Positions 9,263-18,055 of a stretch of DNA of 64,000 nucleotides are shown here, in pieces. Source of the DNA: Oricola sp. (GTDB taxonomy: Bacteria; Pseudomonadota; Alphaproteobacteria; Rhizobiales; Rhizobiaceae); contig NZ_JALEGV010000014.1 in assembly GCF_022763245.1 (NCBI RefSeq), positions 124,001 to 188,000 of the forward strand. Direction: 5' to 3'. Made by a program: the position numbers and the translations under genes. Positions within the stretch are counted from its first letter, which is position 1, and the number at the start of each line of letters is the position of its first letter. The notes under the pieces were generated by a model. It saw only the letters and a list, made by a program, of their open reading frames with translations, ran no database searches and had not been told where the DNA came from.

Positions 9263-10649
9263 CGAAGGATACCCGCCCGACCCGCGTTTCGGCGCTGAGG
9301 AGTTCCAGCCGCAAGCCGTTCCAGATGCCGACGGACCGTTCCAGATCAAGGCCGAGCGCCGGTTCCGGGACCGCATTGGCGAGCGGCAGGGCCATGTCAT
9401 TGTTCCTGGTCTGCCACCAGACCCGGTTGCGTGGGCCGAGCGCCAGCGAACCGGCCTCCAGCAGCACGGGTGCGCTGGCGAGCCAGGGCGAGGTCGCCTG
9501 GGTCTGTGCGTAGTCGCGCAACTGATCGCTTCGATGGTCGGTGGCGGGTTTCGGCCAAGGGTTTTCGCCATTGCCGGAAAGGGCCTGGCGAGAGCCGATC
9601 ACCGCTCGCATGGGAGATCGGGCCGGATAGTAGACGATATCCGCGTCGAAGCGCTCGCCATCGGCGAATGCGGACTCGCGGCGCCCGGTCGATGCGGGAT
9701 GGAAATCCAGAAGCAGGGCGAAACGCGGTGTCGGAGACAGGAGGTCGAGAAGCCAGGTGGAGTGGCTGACGAGCCCGTCGGGGCGGGTGCGGATCTGCTC
9801 GCCGACGACTTCCCACGTGCTTGTCACCCGGAATGCGGCGGGATCGGACAGGAGTTGGTCGCGGGTCTCACTGGTCGATACGATCCGCCGCATCTCGGCA
9901 TCGTCCGGGTCGCGCCGCCACGCTTTTGCGATGATGACGAGCTTGCCGAGTTCGATCATGGCGGCGGTCGGCTTCTCGTCGGCGTCGAGCGTCAGGATGC
10001 GGGAGGGGACCTCGTCGATCCGCCCGCCGAGCGCGCCGGCTTTCAGGTCGACCATGCGGGCGGCGATCCTTCGGCAGCGTTCCGTGGCATCGGCAACGAA
10101 CGCGTTGAGGCCGGTTCGAAGCTGGTCTCCGACCCACTGGTCGAGCTCGCCCATCGCCTCCGCGATGGCGGCCTGTGTCTTCTCGCGCCGTTTCGCCGCC
10201 GCCACCTCGCGTTGCCGGATCGCCTCCGGGGCCGCCGGCTCCGGCTTTTCGGGCCGGCCGGCGGTGGCGATGCTCTTGGGCGCGCCGGCCTGCGACGGGC
10301 CTTCCGTGGGCGCGGTCTTTCGGCGGCGCCCGAGCCATTCAGACACCCAGCCGGGCGTCTCCGCCGGATGGAACGCGCTCGCGTCGCCGGCGACCATCCA
10401 CATCAGCGCGATGGCGTGCTTGCACGGAAACTTGCGGGAGGGACAGGTGCATTTGTAGCCGTGATCGCCCGCGTCGATGACGACGCGATAGGGATTTGAA
10501 CCCGAACCCTGGCATTCGCCCCAGTAGAGCCCTGCCTTGTCGTCGAATTCCAGCCGCGGCCATTTCGACGGTTTCGTCAGCTTCGACGCTGCATTGAGCG
10601 ACGCCTGATCGGGGGCGAGTTTCTCGATGTCGGCAAGCGAAAAGCTCAT
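9255..10649 (-). CDS. SWIM zinc-finger protein, first gene of the MoxR/vWA operon
   Basis: 464-residue protein with an N-terminal SWIM zinc finger, C-x-C-x6-C-x-H, read as YKCTCPSRKFPCKHAIAL (Cys67, Cys69, Cys76, His78). A Glu/Ala/Arg-rich helical stretch (about 120-190) may form a coiled coil. SWIM domains bind DNA or protein, so this may be the targeting subunit. The ATG at 10649 has AGG at good spacing; a GTG 18 bases upstream (10667) is possible but lacks a ribosome site. It heads the operon SWIM, DUF5691, MoxR, DUF5682, vWA. Confidence 0.86.
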   Translation of the reverse strand: MSFSLADIEKLAPDQASLNAASKLTKPSKWPRLEFDDKAGLYWGECQGSGSNPYRVVIDAGDHGYKCTCPSRKFPCKHAIALMWMVAGDASAFHPAETPGWVSEWLGRRRKTAPTEGPSQAGAPKSIATAGRPEKPEPAAPEAIRQREVAAAKRREKTQAAIAEAMGELDQWVGDQLRTGLNAFVADATERCRRIAARMVDLKAGALGGRIDEVPSRILTLDADEKPTAAMIELGKLVIIAKAWRRDPDDAEMRRIVSTSETRDQLLSDPAAFRVTSTWEVVGEQIRTRPDGLVSHSTWLLDLLSPTPRFALLLDFHPASTGRRESAFADGERFDADIVYYPARSPMRAVIGSRQALSGNGENPWPKPATDHRSDQLRDYAQTQATSPWLASAPVLLEAGSLALGPRNRVWWQTRNNDMALPLANAVPEPALGLDLERSVGIWNGLRLELLSAETRVGRVSFDD

Positions 10650-10667
10650 CGGTGCCTGGTTTTTCAC

Positions 10668-10772
10668 AATCGAACTGGCAGTTGAAAGCCTTATACGTGA
10701 AGAATTACGTAATCAATATTGCCGGCATGCCAAACAACTCGGCCGGCCGACATTCGGGGCTGATGATCAATC
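10668..10772 (-). promoter_or_regulatory. AT-rich promoter region of the SWIM/MoxR/vWA operon
   Basis: The 105 bases between the amidohydrolase stop and the SWIM start are clearly more AT-rich than their surroundings. On the minus strand TTGATT is followed 15 bases later by TATAAG, which could be a short-spaced vegetative promoter. No hairpin with a T-run is seen after the amidohydrolase gene. The assignment rests on position and base composition only. Confidence 0.35.
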
Positions 10773-12065
10773 TCAGCGCAACTGCTGGCGCTTGAAGCGC
10801 CGGTTCACGCTTGCCGGTCTTCCCGGGAGCGCCAGCGCCGTGTCCTGCCGATCGCGGCGGGCGACGACCTTGCCTTTCGAGACGACCAGCAGCCGTTCCG
10901 GTCGCAGGCGGATCGCCTCGATCGGGTCGCCGGCGTCGAGCACGACGAGGCTCGCGCGCTTGCCCTTTTCGAGGCCGTAGTCGTCAAAGCCCATGATCTT
11001 CGCTGTTTCCGTCGTCACCATGTCGAAGCAGCGGCGCATGTCGGCGGGGCTGGTCATCTGCGCCACATGCAGCCCCATGAAGGCGACGTCGAGCATGTCG
11101 GCGGTGCCGAGCGGATACCAGGGATCGAGCACGCAATCCTGCCCCCATGCGACCGTGATGCCGTATTTCAGCATCTCGGGAACGCGGGTCAGCCCGCGCC
11201 GCTTCGGATAGGTGTCGTGGCGGCCCTGGATGGTGATGTTGATCAGCGGGTTCGGCACGGCCGAGACCTGCGCCTCCGCCATCAGCGGCAAGAGCTTCGA
11301 GACATAGTAATTGTCCATCGAGTGCATCGAGGTCAGATGCGAGCCGTTGACGCGGCCCTGCAGGCCGAGGCGCTGCGTCTCGTAGGCAAGCTGCTCGACG
11401 TGGCGCGACATCGGATCGTCGGTCTCGTCGCAATGCAGATCGACGCGCAATCCGCGCTCCGCCGCGATCTCGCAGAGTTCGGTCACCGACCGCCGTCCGT
11501 CCTCCATGGTGCGCTCGAAATGCGGAATGCCGCCGACGACGTCGACACCCATGTCGAGCGCCTGCAGCGTCAGTTCGCGGGCCTTCGGCGCGCGGTAGAA
11601 CCCGTCCTGCGGAAAGGCGACGATCTGCAGGTCGAGATAGGGTTTGACGATGTCGCGCACGGCGAGCAGGCCGCGCACCCCGGTCATCGCATGATCGTCG
11701 GAGGTGTCGACATGGCTGCGCACGGCGAGCAGCCCCATCGAGACTGCCCAGTCGCAATAGGCAAGTGCCCGTTCGATCACCGACTCTTCCGTCAGCAGCG
11801 GCTTCAATTCGCCCCAGAGCGCGATGCCCTCCAGCAGCGTACCGCTCGCATTGATGCGCGGCAGCCCGTAGGACAGCGTCGCATCCATATGGAAATGCGG
11901 GTCGATGAAGGGCGGCGAGACGAGATTGCCCGAAATGTCGATCGTTTCGCCAGCTTCGGCCGCGATCTCCGGCTCGATCGCGGCGATCGTATCGCCCGAG
12001 ATTGCGATATCAGCGGTCGCGCCGTCGGGCAGGACGCCGCCTTTCAGGAGCAGGTCGATGCTCAT
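10773..12065 (-). CDS. Cytosine-deaminase-like amidohydrolase
   Basis: 430-residue metal-dependent hydrolase of the CodA/AtzC-type amidohydrolase group. Metal ligands are visible: DPHFHMD (His57, His59), the downstream His in DLHCDETDD, the His of GSHLTSMHSMD and the Asp of WGQDCVLDPW. Such enzymes deaminate cytosine, related pyrimidines, creatinine-like or triazine-like rings. It is the last gene of an operon with a complete BMP-type nucleoside importer, and its ATG overlaps the permease stop (ATGA), so its substrate is probably delivered by that importer. The exact substrate cannot be read from sequence. Confidence 0.83.
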   Translation of the reverse strand: MSIDLLLKGGVLPDGATADIAISGDTIAAIEPEIAAEAGETIDISGNLVSPPFIDPHFHMDATLSYGLPRINASGTLLEGIALWGELKPLLTEESVIERALAYCDWAVSMGLLAVRSHVDTSDDHAMTGVRGLLAVRDIVKPYLDLQIVAFPQDGFYRAPKARELTLQALDMGVDVVGGIPHFERTMEDGRRSVTELCEIAAERGLRVDLHCDETDDPMSRHVEQLAYETQRLGLQGRVNGSHLTSMHSMDNYYVSKLLPLMAEAQVSAVPNPLINITIQGRHDTYPKRRGLTRVPEMLKYGITVAWGQDCVLDPWYPLGTADMLDVAFMGLHVAQMTSPADMRRCFDMVTTETAKIMGFDDYGLEKGKRASLVVLDAGDPIEAIRLRPERLLVVSKGKVVARRDRQDTALALPGRPASVNRRFKRQQLR

Positions 12066-13003
12066 CTCTCGCCTTTCTGATAGGGCACCATCAGCGCCTT
12101 GGGATAGGTCGCGCGCCGGGCTACGACGATCAGCGCCAGGATCGACAGCACATAGGGCAGCATCAGGAAGATCTGGTAGGGGATCACCCCGCCCGTGACC
12201 TGCTGGAGGCGGACCTGATAGGCGTCGAAGGCGGCGAACAGGATCGCGCCGATCAGCGCCTTGCCCGGCCGCCAGGAGCCGAAGACGACCAGCGCGATGC
12301 AGATCCAGCCGCGCCCGTTGATCATCTCGAAGAAGAAGGAATTGAAGGCGCTCATCGTCAGGAAGGCGCCGCCCACGGCCATCAGCGCCGAACCGACCGC
12401 GACCGCGCCCATGCGCATTGCGGTGACGCTGATGCCCTGCGCCTCGACGGCTGCCGGGTTTTCTCCAACGGCGCGGACCGCGATGCCGACCGGCGTGCGG
12501 TAGAGGACCCATGCGACCAGCGCGACGGTGACATAGGCGAGATAGGTGAGCGGCGTTTGGTTGAACAATGCGTGCCCGATCAGCGGTATCTCCGACAGGC
12601 CGGGGATCGCGAAGGGCTGGAAGGGCTCGATCTTCGGCGGTGACGTCACTTCGGGCAGCGAGACCCGATAGGTGAAATAGGTCAGGCTCGTCGCCAGCAG
12701 CGTGATGCCGATGCCAGTGACGTGCTGCGACAAGCCGAGCGGCACCGTCAGGAAGCCGTGCAGCAGGCCGAAAGCGACGCCGGTCAGCGCCGCCACCGCG
12801 ACGCCCAGCCAGAGATCGCCGCCGGCATAGACGGTGATCCAACCGGCAAAGGCGCCGGCCGTCATGATCCCCTCGATGCCGAGATTGAGGACGCCGGCGC
12901 GTTCGCAGATGAGTTCGCCCATGGTGGCGAAGATCAGCGGCGAGGCGATGCGGATCGCCGCCACCCAGAAACTCGTCGTCAGCAGGATGTCGAAGGCTTC
13001 CAT
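12062..13003 (-). CDS. ABC importer permease, nucleoside/BMP type (second)
   Basis: 313-residue inner-membrane permease of the BPD_transp_2 group (NupQ/YufQ-like), with about eight or nine hydrophobic segments. Marker phrases are SPLIFATMGELICERAGVLNLG and INGRGWICIALVVFGSW, typical of nucleoside importers with BMP binding proteins. I chose the ATG at 13003, which has GGAGG five bases upstream; in-frame ATGs at 13006 and 13015 are alternatives. It couples tightly to the first permease and to the downstream deaminase. Confidence 0.86.
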   Translation of the reverse strand: MEAFDILLTTSFWVAAIRIASPLIFATMGELICERAGVLNLGIEGIMTAGAFAGWITVYAGGDLWLGVAVAALTGVAFGLLHGFLTVPLGLSQHVTGIGITLLATSLTYFTYRVSLPEVTSPPKIEPFQPFAIPGLSEIPLIGHALFNQTPLTYLAYVTVALVAWVLYRTPVGIAVRAVGENPAAVEAQGISVTAMRMGAVAVGSALMAVGGAFLTMSAFNSFFFEMINGRGWICIALVVFGSWRPGKALIGAILFAAFDAYQVRLQQVTGGVIPYQIFLMLPYVLSILALIVVARRATYPKALMVPYQKGER

Positions 13004-13005
13004 CA

Positions 13006-14055
13006 TCACCTCCATTTGATCCGGTAGCGCGTCAGCATGATCGCGGTCACCATCGTCAGAAGCGCGGTGGCGACCATCACCTGGGCGATGTAGCTCGGGA
13101 CGCCGGCGGAGCGGCTCATGGCGTCGGCGCCGACGAAGATGATGGCGACGAATATCGCCGAGGCGACGACGCCGAGAGGGTTGAGCATGGCCAGCATCGC
13201 GACGACGATGCCGGTGTAGCCGAAGCCCGGCGACAGATCGAGCGTCAGGTTCCCCTTCAGCCCGGCAACCTCGGAAAAGCCAGCGAGCGCGGCCAGACCG
13301 CCCGACAGAAGCGCGGTCTTCATCAGCACCCGGTTGACCGGAATGCCGGCGAAGCGGGCGGCTTCGGCATTGTTGCCGACGGCGCGCATCTCGTAGCCGA
13401 GCGTGGTCTTCTTCATGACCACCCACACGATGACCGCGCTTGCCACGGCGATGACGAAGCCGAAATGCAGCCGCTTGCCGGTGATCAGCCGCGGCAGTTG
13501 CGCGTCCGCGATCACGCGCTTGGATTGCGGCCATCCGAGACCCATCGGGTCCTTCAACGCGCCTTCCAGCAGCATCGACACGAACAGGATGACGATGAAG
13601 TTCAGGAGCAGAGTCGTCACGACCTCGTCGACGCCGAAGCGAACCTTCAGCACAGCCGGGCCGAGCAGCAGCAGCGCGCCGGCCAGCATGGCGCAGATCA
13701 TGATCAGCGGGATCAGGGCCGGCGCCGGCATGGCGACCGCGCCGGTGCCGAGTACCACGGTCACCACCGCGCCGATATAGAGCTGCGCCTCGGCGCCGAT
13801 ATTCCAGAGCTTCGCCCTGAAGGCGACTGCGACGGCAAGGCCGGTGAAGATCAGCGGCGTCGCCCGGGTCAGCGTTTCCAAGAGCGCGAACTGCGAACCG
13901 ACGGCGCCCTTGACGACCAGCCAGAAGACGTTGAAGGGCGAGGCTCCCGCGATCAGCACGAGCAGCGATGCGACGAGGATCGTCGCCAGGACCGCGCCGA
14001 CGGGATAGAGGAGGGTGACGACGATGCCGGGCTGCGGTTTCGGTTCAAGCCGCAT
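13006..14055 (-). CDS. ABC importer permease, nucleoside/BMP type (first)
   Basis: 349-residue membrane permease (NupP/YufP-like) with about nine or ten hydrophobic segments. LLNFIVILFVSMLLEGALKDP and GFGYTGIVVAMLAMLNPLGV are typical of this family. Partner of the next permease in a heterodimeric channel. The ATG at 14055 is preceded by GAGGTG and overlaps the ATPase stop by 11 bases; a start at 14079 would lie deeper in the ATPase gene and is less likely. Confidence 0.86.
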   Translation of the reverse strand: MRLEPKPQPGIVVTLLYPVGAVLATILVASLLVLIAGASPFNVFWLVVKGAVGSQFALLETLTRATPLIFTGLAVAVAFRAKLWNIGAEAQLYIGAVVTVVLGTGAVAMPAPALIPLIMICAMLAGALLLLGPAVLKVRFGVDEVVTTLLLNFIVILFVSMLLEGALKDPMGLGWPQSKRVIADAQLPRLITGKRLHFGFVIAVASAVIVWVVMKKTTLGYEMRAVGNNAEAARFAGIPVNRVLMKTALLSGGLAALAGFSEVAGLKGNLTLDLSPGFGYTGIVVAMLAMLNPLGVVASAIFVAIIFVGADAMSRSAGVPSYIAQVMVATALLTMVTAIMLTRYRIKWR

Positions 14056-15598
14056 CGGACACCTCTTCGGTGAAGCCATGCCCGGCCATGCGCTCGCCGA
14101 TTTCGCGGACCGACAGCTCGCCGCGTTTCGACGGCGGCGACAGCTTGCCCTTGGAAATGACGATGACCCGGTCGGCCAGCGCCAGGACCTCGTCGAGGTC
14201 CTCGGAGATCAGCAGGATCGCGGCACCGCGCGCCCTGGCTTCCAGGAGCTTGGTGTGAACATAGGCGACCGCGCCGACATCGAGGCCGCGGGTCGGCTGG
14301 TTGGCGAGGATCACCTGCGGTTCGCCGTCGAAGGCGCGGCCGAGGATCAGCTTTTGCATGTTGCCGCCGGACAGGAGCCGCACCCGCGCATTGGGCGAGG
14401 GGCATTTCACGTCATAGTCGCGGATGATCGCTTGCGCGAAATCCTCAGCCGCCTTCCAGTCAAGAAGGCCCATGCGGCTGAAACGGGGCGAGCGATAGGC
14501 TTCCGAGATCACGTTTTCGGTCACGCTCATGTCGCCGATCATGCCGGTCGCGTGCCGGTCTTCGGGAATGCGGCCGATGCGGTGCGCCAGCGCGGCGCGC
14601 GCCGACCAGTCGGCGACCGTCTCGCCGCGGATCGTGATCGTGCCGGTTTCGGGCTTCATCGTTCCGGCGATCAGCGCGGCCAGCGCCGCCTGGCCGTTGC
14701 CGGAAACGCCGGCGAGCCCGGTGATCTCGCCTTCGCGCAAGACGAGGTCGATCGCGTCGAGCGGCGCGCCGCCGGCACGGCCGGCCGTCGAGACGCCGGC
14801 AAGCGCGATTACGGTGTCGCCCGGGGAGTGCTCGACGACTTCGGGTTCCTTGATCGTTTCGCCGACCATCAGCGCAGCCAGTTCGCCTCGATTGGTGTCG
14901 GCCGTTCGACGTTCGCCGGAAATCTTGCCTGAACGCAGGACCAGGAGACGATCGCTGACCGCCATCACCTCGTTCAGTTTGTGCGAGATGAAGATGACCG
15001 ACAGTCCGGTCGCGACGAGTTTCTTCAGCGTGGTGAACAGCGCTTCGGTCTCGATCGGGGTCAGGACGGCGGTCGGCTCGTCGAGAATGAGCACGCGAGC
15101 GTCGCGGTAGAGCGCCTTGAGGATCTCGACGCGCTGGCGTTCGCCGACCGACAGGTCGGAAACCTGCGCGTTGGCGCGCACTTCGAGGCCGAAATCGCGG
15201 GACAGTTCCTCGATGCGCGCCAGCGCCTTGGCGCGGTCGAAACGCGGTGCGAACAGCTTCTGCGTGCCCAGCGCGATGTTTTCCAGGACCGTCATCTGGT
15301 CGGCCAGCGTGAAGTGCTGGTGGACCATGCCGATGCCGGCATCAAGCGCCGCGCGCGGATCGCCGGGCGGCAGGGCCTTGCCCAGCGCCTCGACGGTTCC
15401 CTCGTCGGCCACGTAATGGCCGAAGAGGATGTTCATCAGGGTCGTCTTGCCCGCTCCGTTCTCGCCGAGCAGGGCGATCACTTCGCCCCGCTTCAACTCG
15501 AAGGACACGGAATCATTGGCCGTCAGGGGCCCGAAACGCTTGGTGATGTTTGAGAGGCGGAGAACAGTCTCCGCCTCCGCGCCCCCTCCGGCGCCCAT
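14045..15598 (-). CDS. ABC importer ATPase, double-domain nucleoside/BMP type
   Basis: 517-residue ATPase with two fused nucleotide-binding domains. Domain 1 has Walker A GENGAGKTT, signature LSVGERQR and Walker B LILDEPTAVLTP. Domain 2 has a degenerate Walker A (GVSGNGQAAL, no Lys), signature LSGGNMQK and NQPTRGLD in place of a standard Walker B. This asymmetry is normal for RbsA-like and BMP-system ATPases. ATG at 15598 shares a base with the stop of the binding-protein gene (TGATG). It energises the two permeases downstream. Confidence 0.9.
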   Translation of the reverse strand: MGAGGGAEAETVLRLSNITKRFGPLTANDSVSFELKRGEVIALLGENGAGKTTLMNILFGHYVADEGTVEALGKALPPGDPRAALDAGIGMVHQHFTLADQMTVLENIALGTQKLFAPRFDRAKALARIEELSRDFGLEVRANAQVSDLSVGERQRVEILKALYRDARVLILDEPTAVLTPIETEALFTTLKKLVATGLSVIFISHKLNEVMAVSDRLLVLRSGKISGERRTADTNRGELAALMVGETIKEPEVVEHSPGDTVIALAGVSTAGRAGGAPLDAIDLVLREGEITGLAGVSGNGQAALAALIAGTMKPETGTITIRGETVADWSARAALAHRIGRIPEDRHATGMIGDMSVTENVISEAYRSPRFSRMGLLDWKAAEDFAQAIIRDYDVKCPSPNARVRLLSGGNMQKLILGRAFDGEPQVILANQPTRGLDVGAVAYVHTKLLEARARGAAILLISEDLDEVLALADRVIVISKGKLSPPSKRGELSVREIGERMAGHGFTEEVSDAA

Positions 15599-16620
15599 CA
15601 GCTCGATTTCGGCTCTTCGTCGTTGATCTCGACCGTGAACTCGCCGGCCTTGATGGCGGCCTCCTTCGCGGCGACGAGATCGAGCGCCTCCTGCGGCACC
15701 TTGCCCTCGAAGGTGCCGAGCGGCGCCAGCGAGCAGCCGCCTTCCTTCATGAAGGAGTAGGTGCCGTAATTGTCGGCCTTGAACTCGCCGGCCTTGACCT
15801 TGGCGATGGCCGCGTCGAGCGTCGGCTCGAAGTGCCAGAGCGCCGAGGCGACGACGGTGTCCGGATAGTCGGGCTGCGTGTCGATCACGTTGCCGATCGC
15901 CAGGATGCCTTTTTCCTTGGCCGCGTCGGAAACGCCGAAGCGCTCGGCATACATGATGTCGGCGCCGGCATCGATCTGGGCGAAGGCCGTCTCTTTGGCC
16001 TTCGGCGGGTCGAACCATGAACCGATGAAGGCGACCTGGAAAGACGTGTCGGGGGCGGTTTCCTTCACGCCCGCCATGAAGGCGTGCATCAGGCGGTTGA
16101 CCTCGGGGATCGGGAAGCCGCCGACCATGCCGATGTTCTTCGACTTCGTCATCGCGCCGGCGATGATGCCGGAGAGATAGGATGCGTCCTGGATGTAGTT
16201 GTCGAACACGGCGAGGTTCGGCGTGTCATCCTGCGGAAGGAAGGACGACCCCATCAGATAGGCCTTGTCGGGATAGTCGCGCGCCACCTGGCGGGCAGCG
16301 TCCTCGACGGCGAAGATCTCGCCGACGATCAGGTCGTGGCCGGCTTCCGAATATTCGCGCATGACGCGCTCATAGTCGCTGTTCGAGGTGTTTTCGGAGA
16401 AGACATATTCGATCTCGCCGCGCTCAACCGCCGCGTTTGCGGCGATGTGGATGCGGCTGACCCATTGCTGCTCGACCGGTACGGTGTAAATCGCCGCGAC
16501 CTTGAGCTTTTCCTGGGCGCCGGCCCGGCCAATGAGGCCCGGCATGGCCAGAACCGATGCGCCCGCGGCGCCGGCTTGAAGCAGCCTGCGGCGGGTTGTG
16601 TTGAAGGATTTGTTGGACAT
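15598..16620 (-). CDS. BMP-family ABC substrate-binding protein, Tat-exported
   Basis: 340-residue periplasmic binding protein of the BMP (PnrA/Med-like) family, which binds nucleosides or related purine/pyrimidine compounds. The N-terminus has a twin-arginine signal (TTRRRLLQAG, then a hydrophobic stretch) with likely cleavage near residue 35. Family features include the strand KVAAIYTVPVEQQWVSRIH and the hinge region GMVGGFPIPEVNRLMHAF. First gene of the five-gene operon (binding protein, ATPase, two permeases, deaminase). AGGAG lies about seven bases before its ATG. Confidence 0.9.
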   Translation of the reverse strand: MSNKSFNTTRRRLLQAGAAGASVLAMPGLIGRAGAQEKLKVAAIYTVPVEQQWVSRIHIAANAAVERGEIEYVFSENTSNSDYERVMREYSEAGHDLIVGEIFAVEDAARQVARDYPDKAYLMGSSFLPQDDTPNLAVFDNYIQDASYLSGIIAGAMTKSKNIGMVGGFPIPEVNRLMHAFMAGVKETAPDTSFQVAFIGSWFDPPKAKETAFAQIDAGADIMYAERFGVSDAAKEKGILAIGNVIDTQPDYPDTVVASALWHFEPTLDAAIAKVKAGEFKADNYGTYSFMKEGGCSLAPLGTFEGKVPQEALDLVAAKEAAIKAGEFTVEINDEEPKSS

Positions 16621-16662
16621 TGCGCACTCCTGTCTGCGTGGAAATCCGGTGACCCGCCAAAA

Positions 16663-16701
16663 TTTTGATCAGATGGTAAATCGGGATCAAAAAAACGGCA
16701 A
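16663..16701 (-). promoter_or_regulatory. Likely sigma-70 promoter with dyad operator, first BMP operon
   Basis: On the minus strand TTGCCG (16696-16701) and TACCAT (16673-16678) are separated by 17 bases, an acceptable -35/-10 pair about 50 bases before the binding-protein ATG. An inverted repeat, TTTTGATC (16663-16670) and GATCAAAA (16685-16692) with a 14-base spacer, spans the -10 element, as expected for a repressor site. No regulator gene is next to it, so the binding factor is unknown. Confidence 0.45.
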
Positions 16702-16718
16702 GGGGTCAGCGGAATTCC

Positions 16719-17162
16719 TCACAGGCGCGACATCACGAGGCCTGCGCCGACCAGCGCGACCGCGACTAGGCGCTGCCAGTTGATCGCGCTGGCCGGGACG
16801 CCGAACGCGCCGAACCTGTCGAGGAGCATGGCGACCAGCATCTGGCCGAGGATCAGCGCCGCCGTCATGGTCACGACGCCCAGTCGTGACACGCCGGACA
16901 ATGCCGACCAGACATAGAAGCCGCCGAGCAGGCCTCCGGCGAAGAGCCATGGCGGGGCCAGTCGCAGCGCCGCGAACCCGGGCCAGGAGCCACGAACCGC
17001 CACCACGGCCGCCAATGCGACGAAGCCGACGCCAAACGAGACCATCGCCGCGGTCACGCCGTCGCCGATGGCGCGCGACAGCGCCGAGTTCACGGGCGCC
17101 TGCAATCCGAGGGCCATGCCGCCGGCCACGACCACCAGCAGGGCTATCCAGAAGGAATTCAT
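16719..17162 (-). CDS. DMT-superfamily small membrane protein (YdcZ/DUF606)
   Basis: 147-residue protein made of about five hydrophobic helices, matching the half-size YdcZ (DUF606) group of drug/metabolite transporters. The first helix begins MNSFWIALLVVVAGGMALGLQAPVNSALSRAIGDG... with a conserved NxxL turn. I chose the ATG at 17162 because GGAGG lies five bases upstream; 19 additional in-frame residues to 17219 lack transporter character. It probably works as a dimer in the inner membrane; the substrate is unknown. Confidence 0.8.
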   Translation of the reverse strand: MNSFWIALLVVVAGGMALGLQAPVNSALSRAIGDGVTAAMVSFGVGFVALAAVVAVRGSWPGFAALRLAPPWLFAGGLLGGFYVWSALSGVSRLGVVTMTAALILGQMLVAMLLDRFGAFGVPASAINWQRLVAVALVGAGLVMSRL

Positions 17163-17298
17163 GTCGCCTCCGCGATCTCTTTTCGGGTTGGGTCCGCAGG
17201 TTGCGACTGCACGCGGCACGGGGCAAGGCCCGATCTCGACGGTGCCGTCCGGATCGCCCGTCGGGTGAAGCCCGGATCAAACGGCACGCTGCCGCCGT

Positions 17299-17967
17299 TC
17301 AGCCTTCGTTGTCTTTCCTGATCTGTTCGAGGCTTCGTCCCGGTCGGGACCGGAATACCGGCATCGACCAGCCCAGCGCGATGGCCAGCACCCGGGCGGT
17401 GGAAGCCACGGCGATACCCGCAAGCGCTGCGAGGGTGCGGTCCGCGCCGAGGCTGACCGCCAGCACATAAGTGCAGGCGCCCAGAACGGAGGCGGTGACA
17501 TAGATTTCGCGCCGCAGAATGATCGACGGTTCCTGGCCGAGAATGTCGCGAATCATGCCGCCGACGGAGGCCGTGATGACGCCCATGACGACCGCCACCA
17601 CGGCGCCGGTCCCGTTATCGAGGCCCTTTGCCGTGCCCGCCACCGTGACCAGCGCCATGCCGAAAGCGTCCAGCCACAGGAGCAGGATGTAGCGGGACTG
17701 GATCAGGTGCGAGGTAAAGTGCACAACCACGGCCGCGATCAGGCAAGTGACGACCGGAGACGGGTTGACCACCCAGAAGACTGGCACGCCGAGCAGCAGG
17801 TCGCGCACCGTGCCGCCGCCGACGCCGGTGACGACCGCGAGCCACATGAAGCCGATGATGTCCATCTGCTTGCGTGAGGCCACCAGCGCGCCCGTGACCG
17901 CGAAGACGGTCGCGGCGGCGAGGTCGACCACCGTCAGCAAGGGCGCGAGCCTTTCCAGTTCCATCAT
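17299..17967 (-). CDS. Trimeric intracellular cation channel family protein (UPF0126/YadS)
   Basis: 222-residue membrane protein with about seven helices arranged as two similar halves, each with its glycine-rich signature: GVGGGTVRD (about 48-56) and ASVGGMIRD (about 132-140). The family (also named UPF0126 or glycine transporter) contains prokaryotic TRIC-type potassium channels. AGGAGG lies seven bases before the ATG at 17967. The C-terminal 25 residues are basic and cytoplasmic. No clear functional link to either neighbour. Confidence 0.88.
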   Translation of the reverse strand: MMELERLAPLLTVVDLAAATVFAVTGALVASRKQMDIIGFMWLAVVTGVGGGTVRDLLLGVPVFWVVNPSPVVTCLIAAVVVHFTSHLIQSRYILLLWLDAFGMALVTVAGTAKGLDNGTGAVVAVVMGVITASVGGMIRDILGQEPSIILRREIYVTASVLGACTYVLAVSLGADRTLAALAGIAVASTARVLAIALGWSMPVFRSRPGRSLEQIRKDNEG

Positions 17968-18055
17968 CGGGTCGCCTCCTCAACTGTCCGCAACGACGCT
18001 TATGCCTTGCCCGCTCGCGATGGCTCAAGGTGGCGAGGGCGGTGAAAGGCAGATA

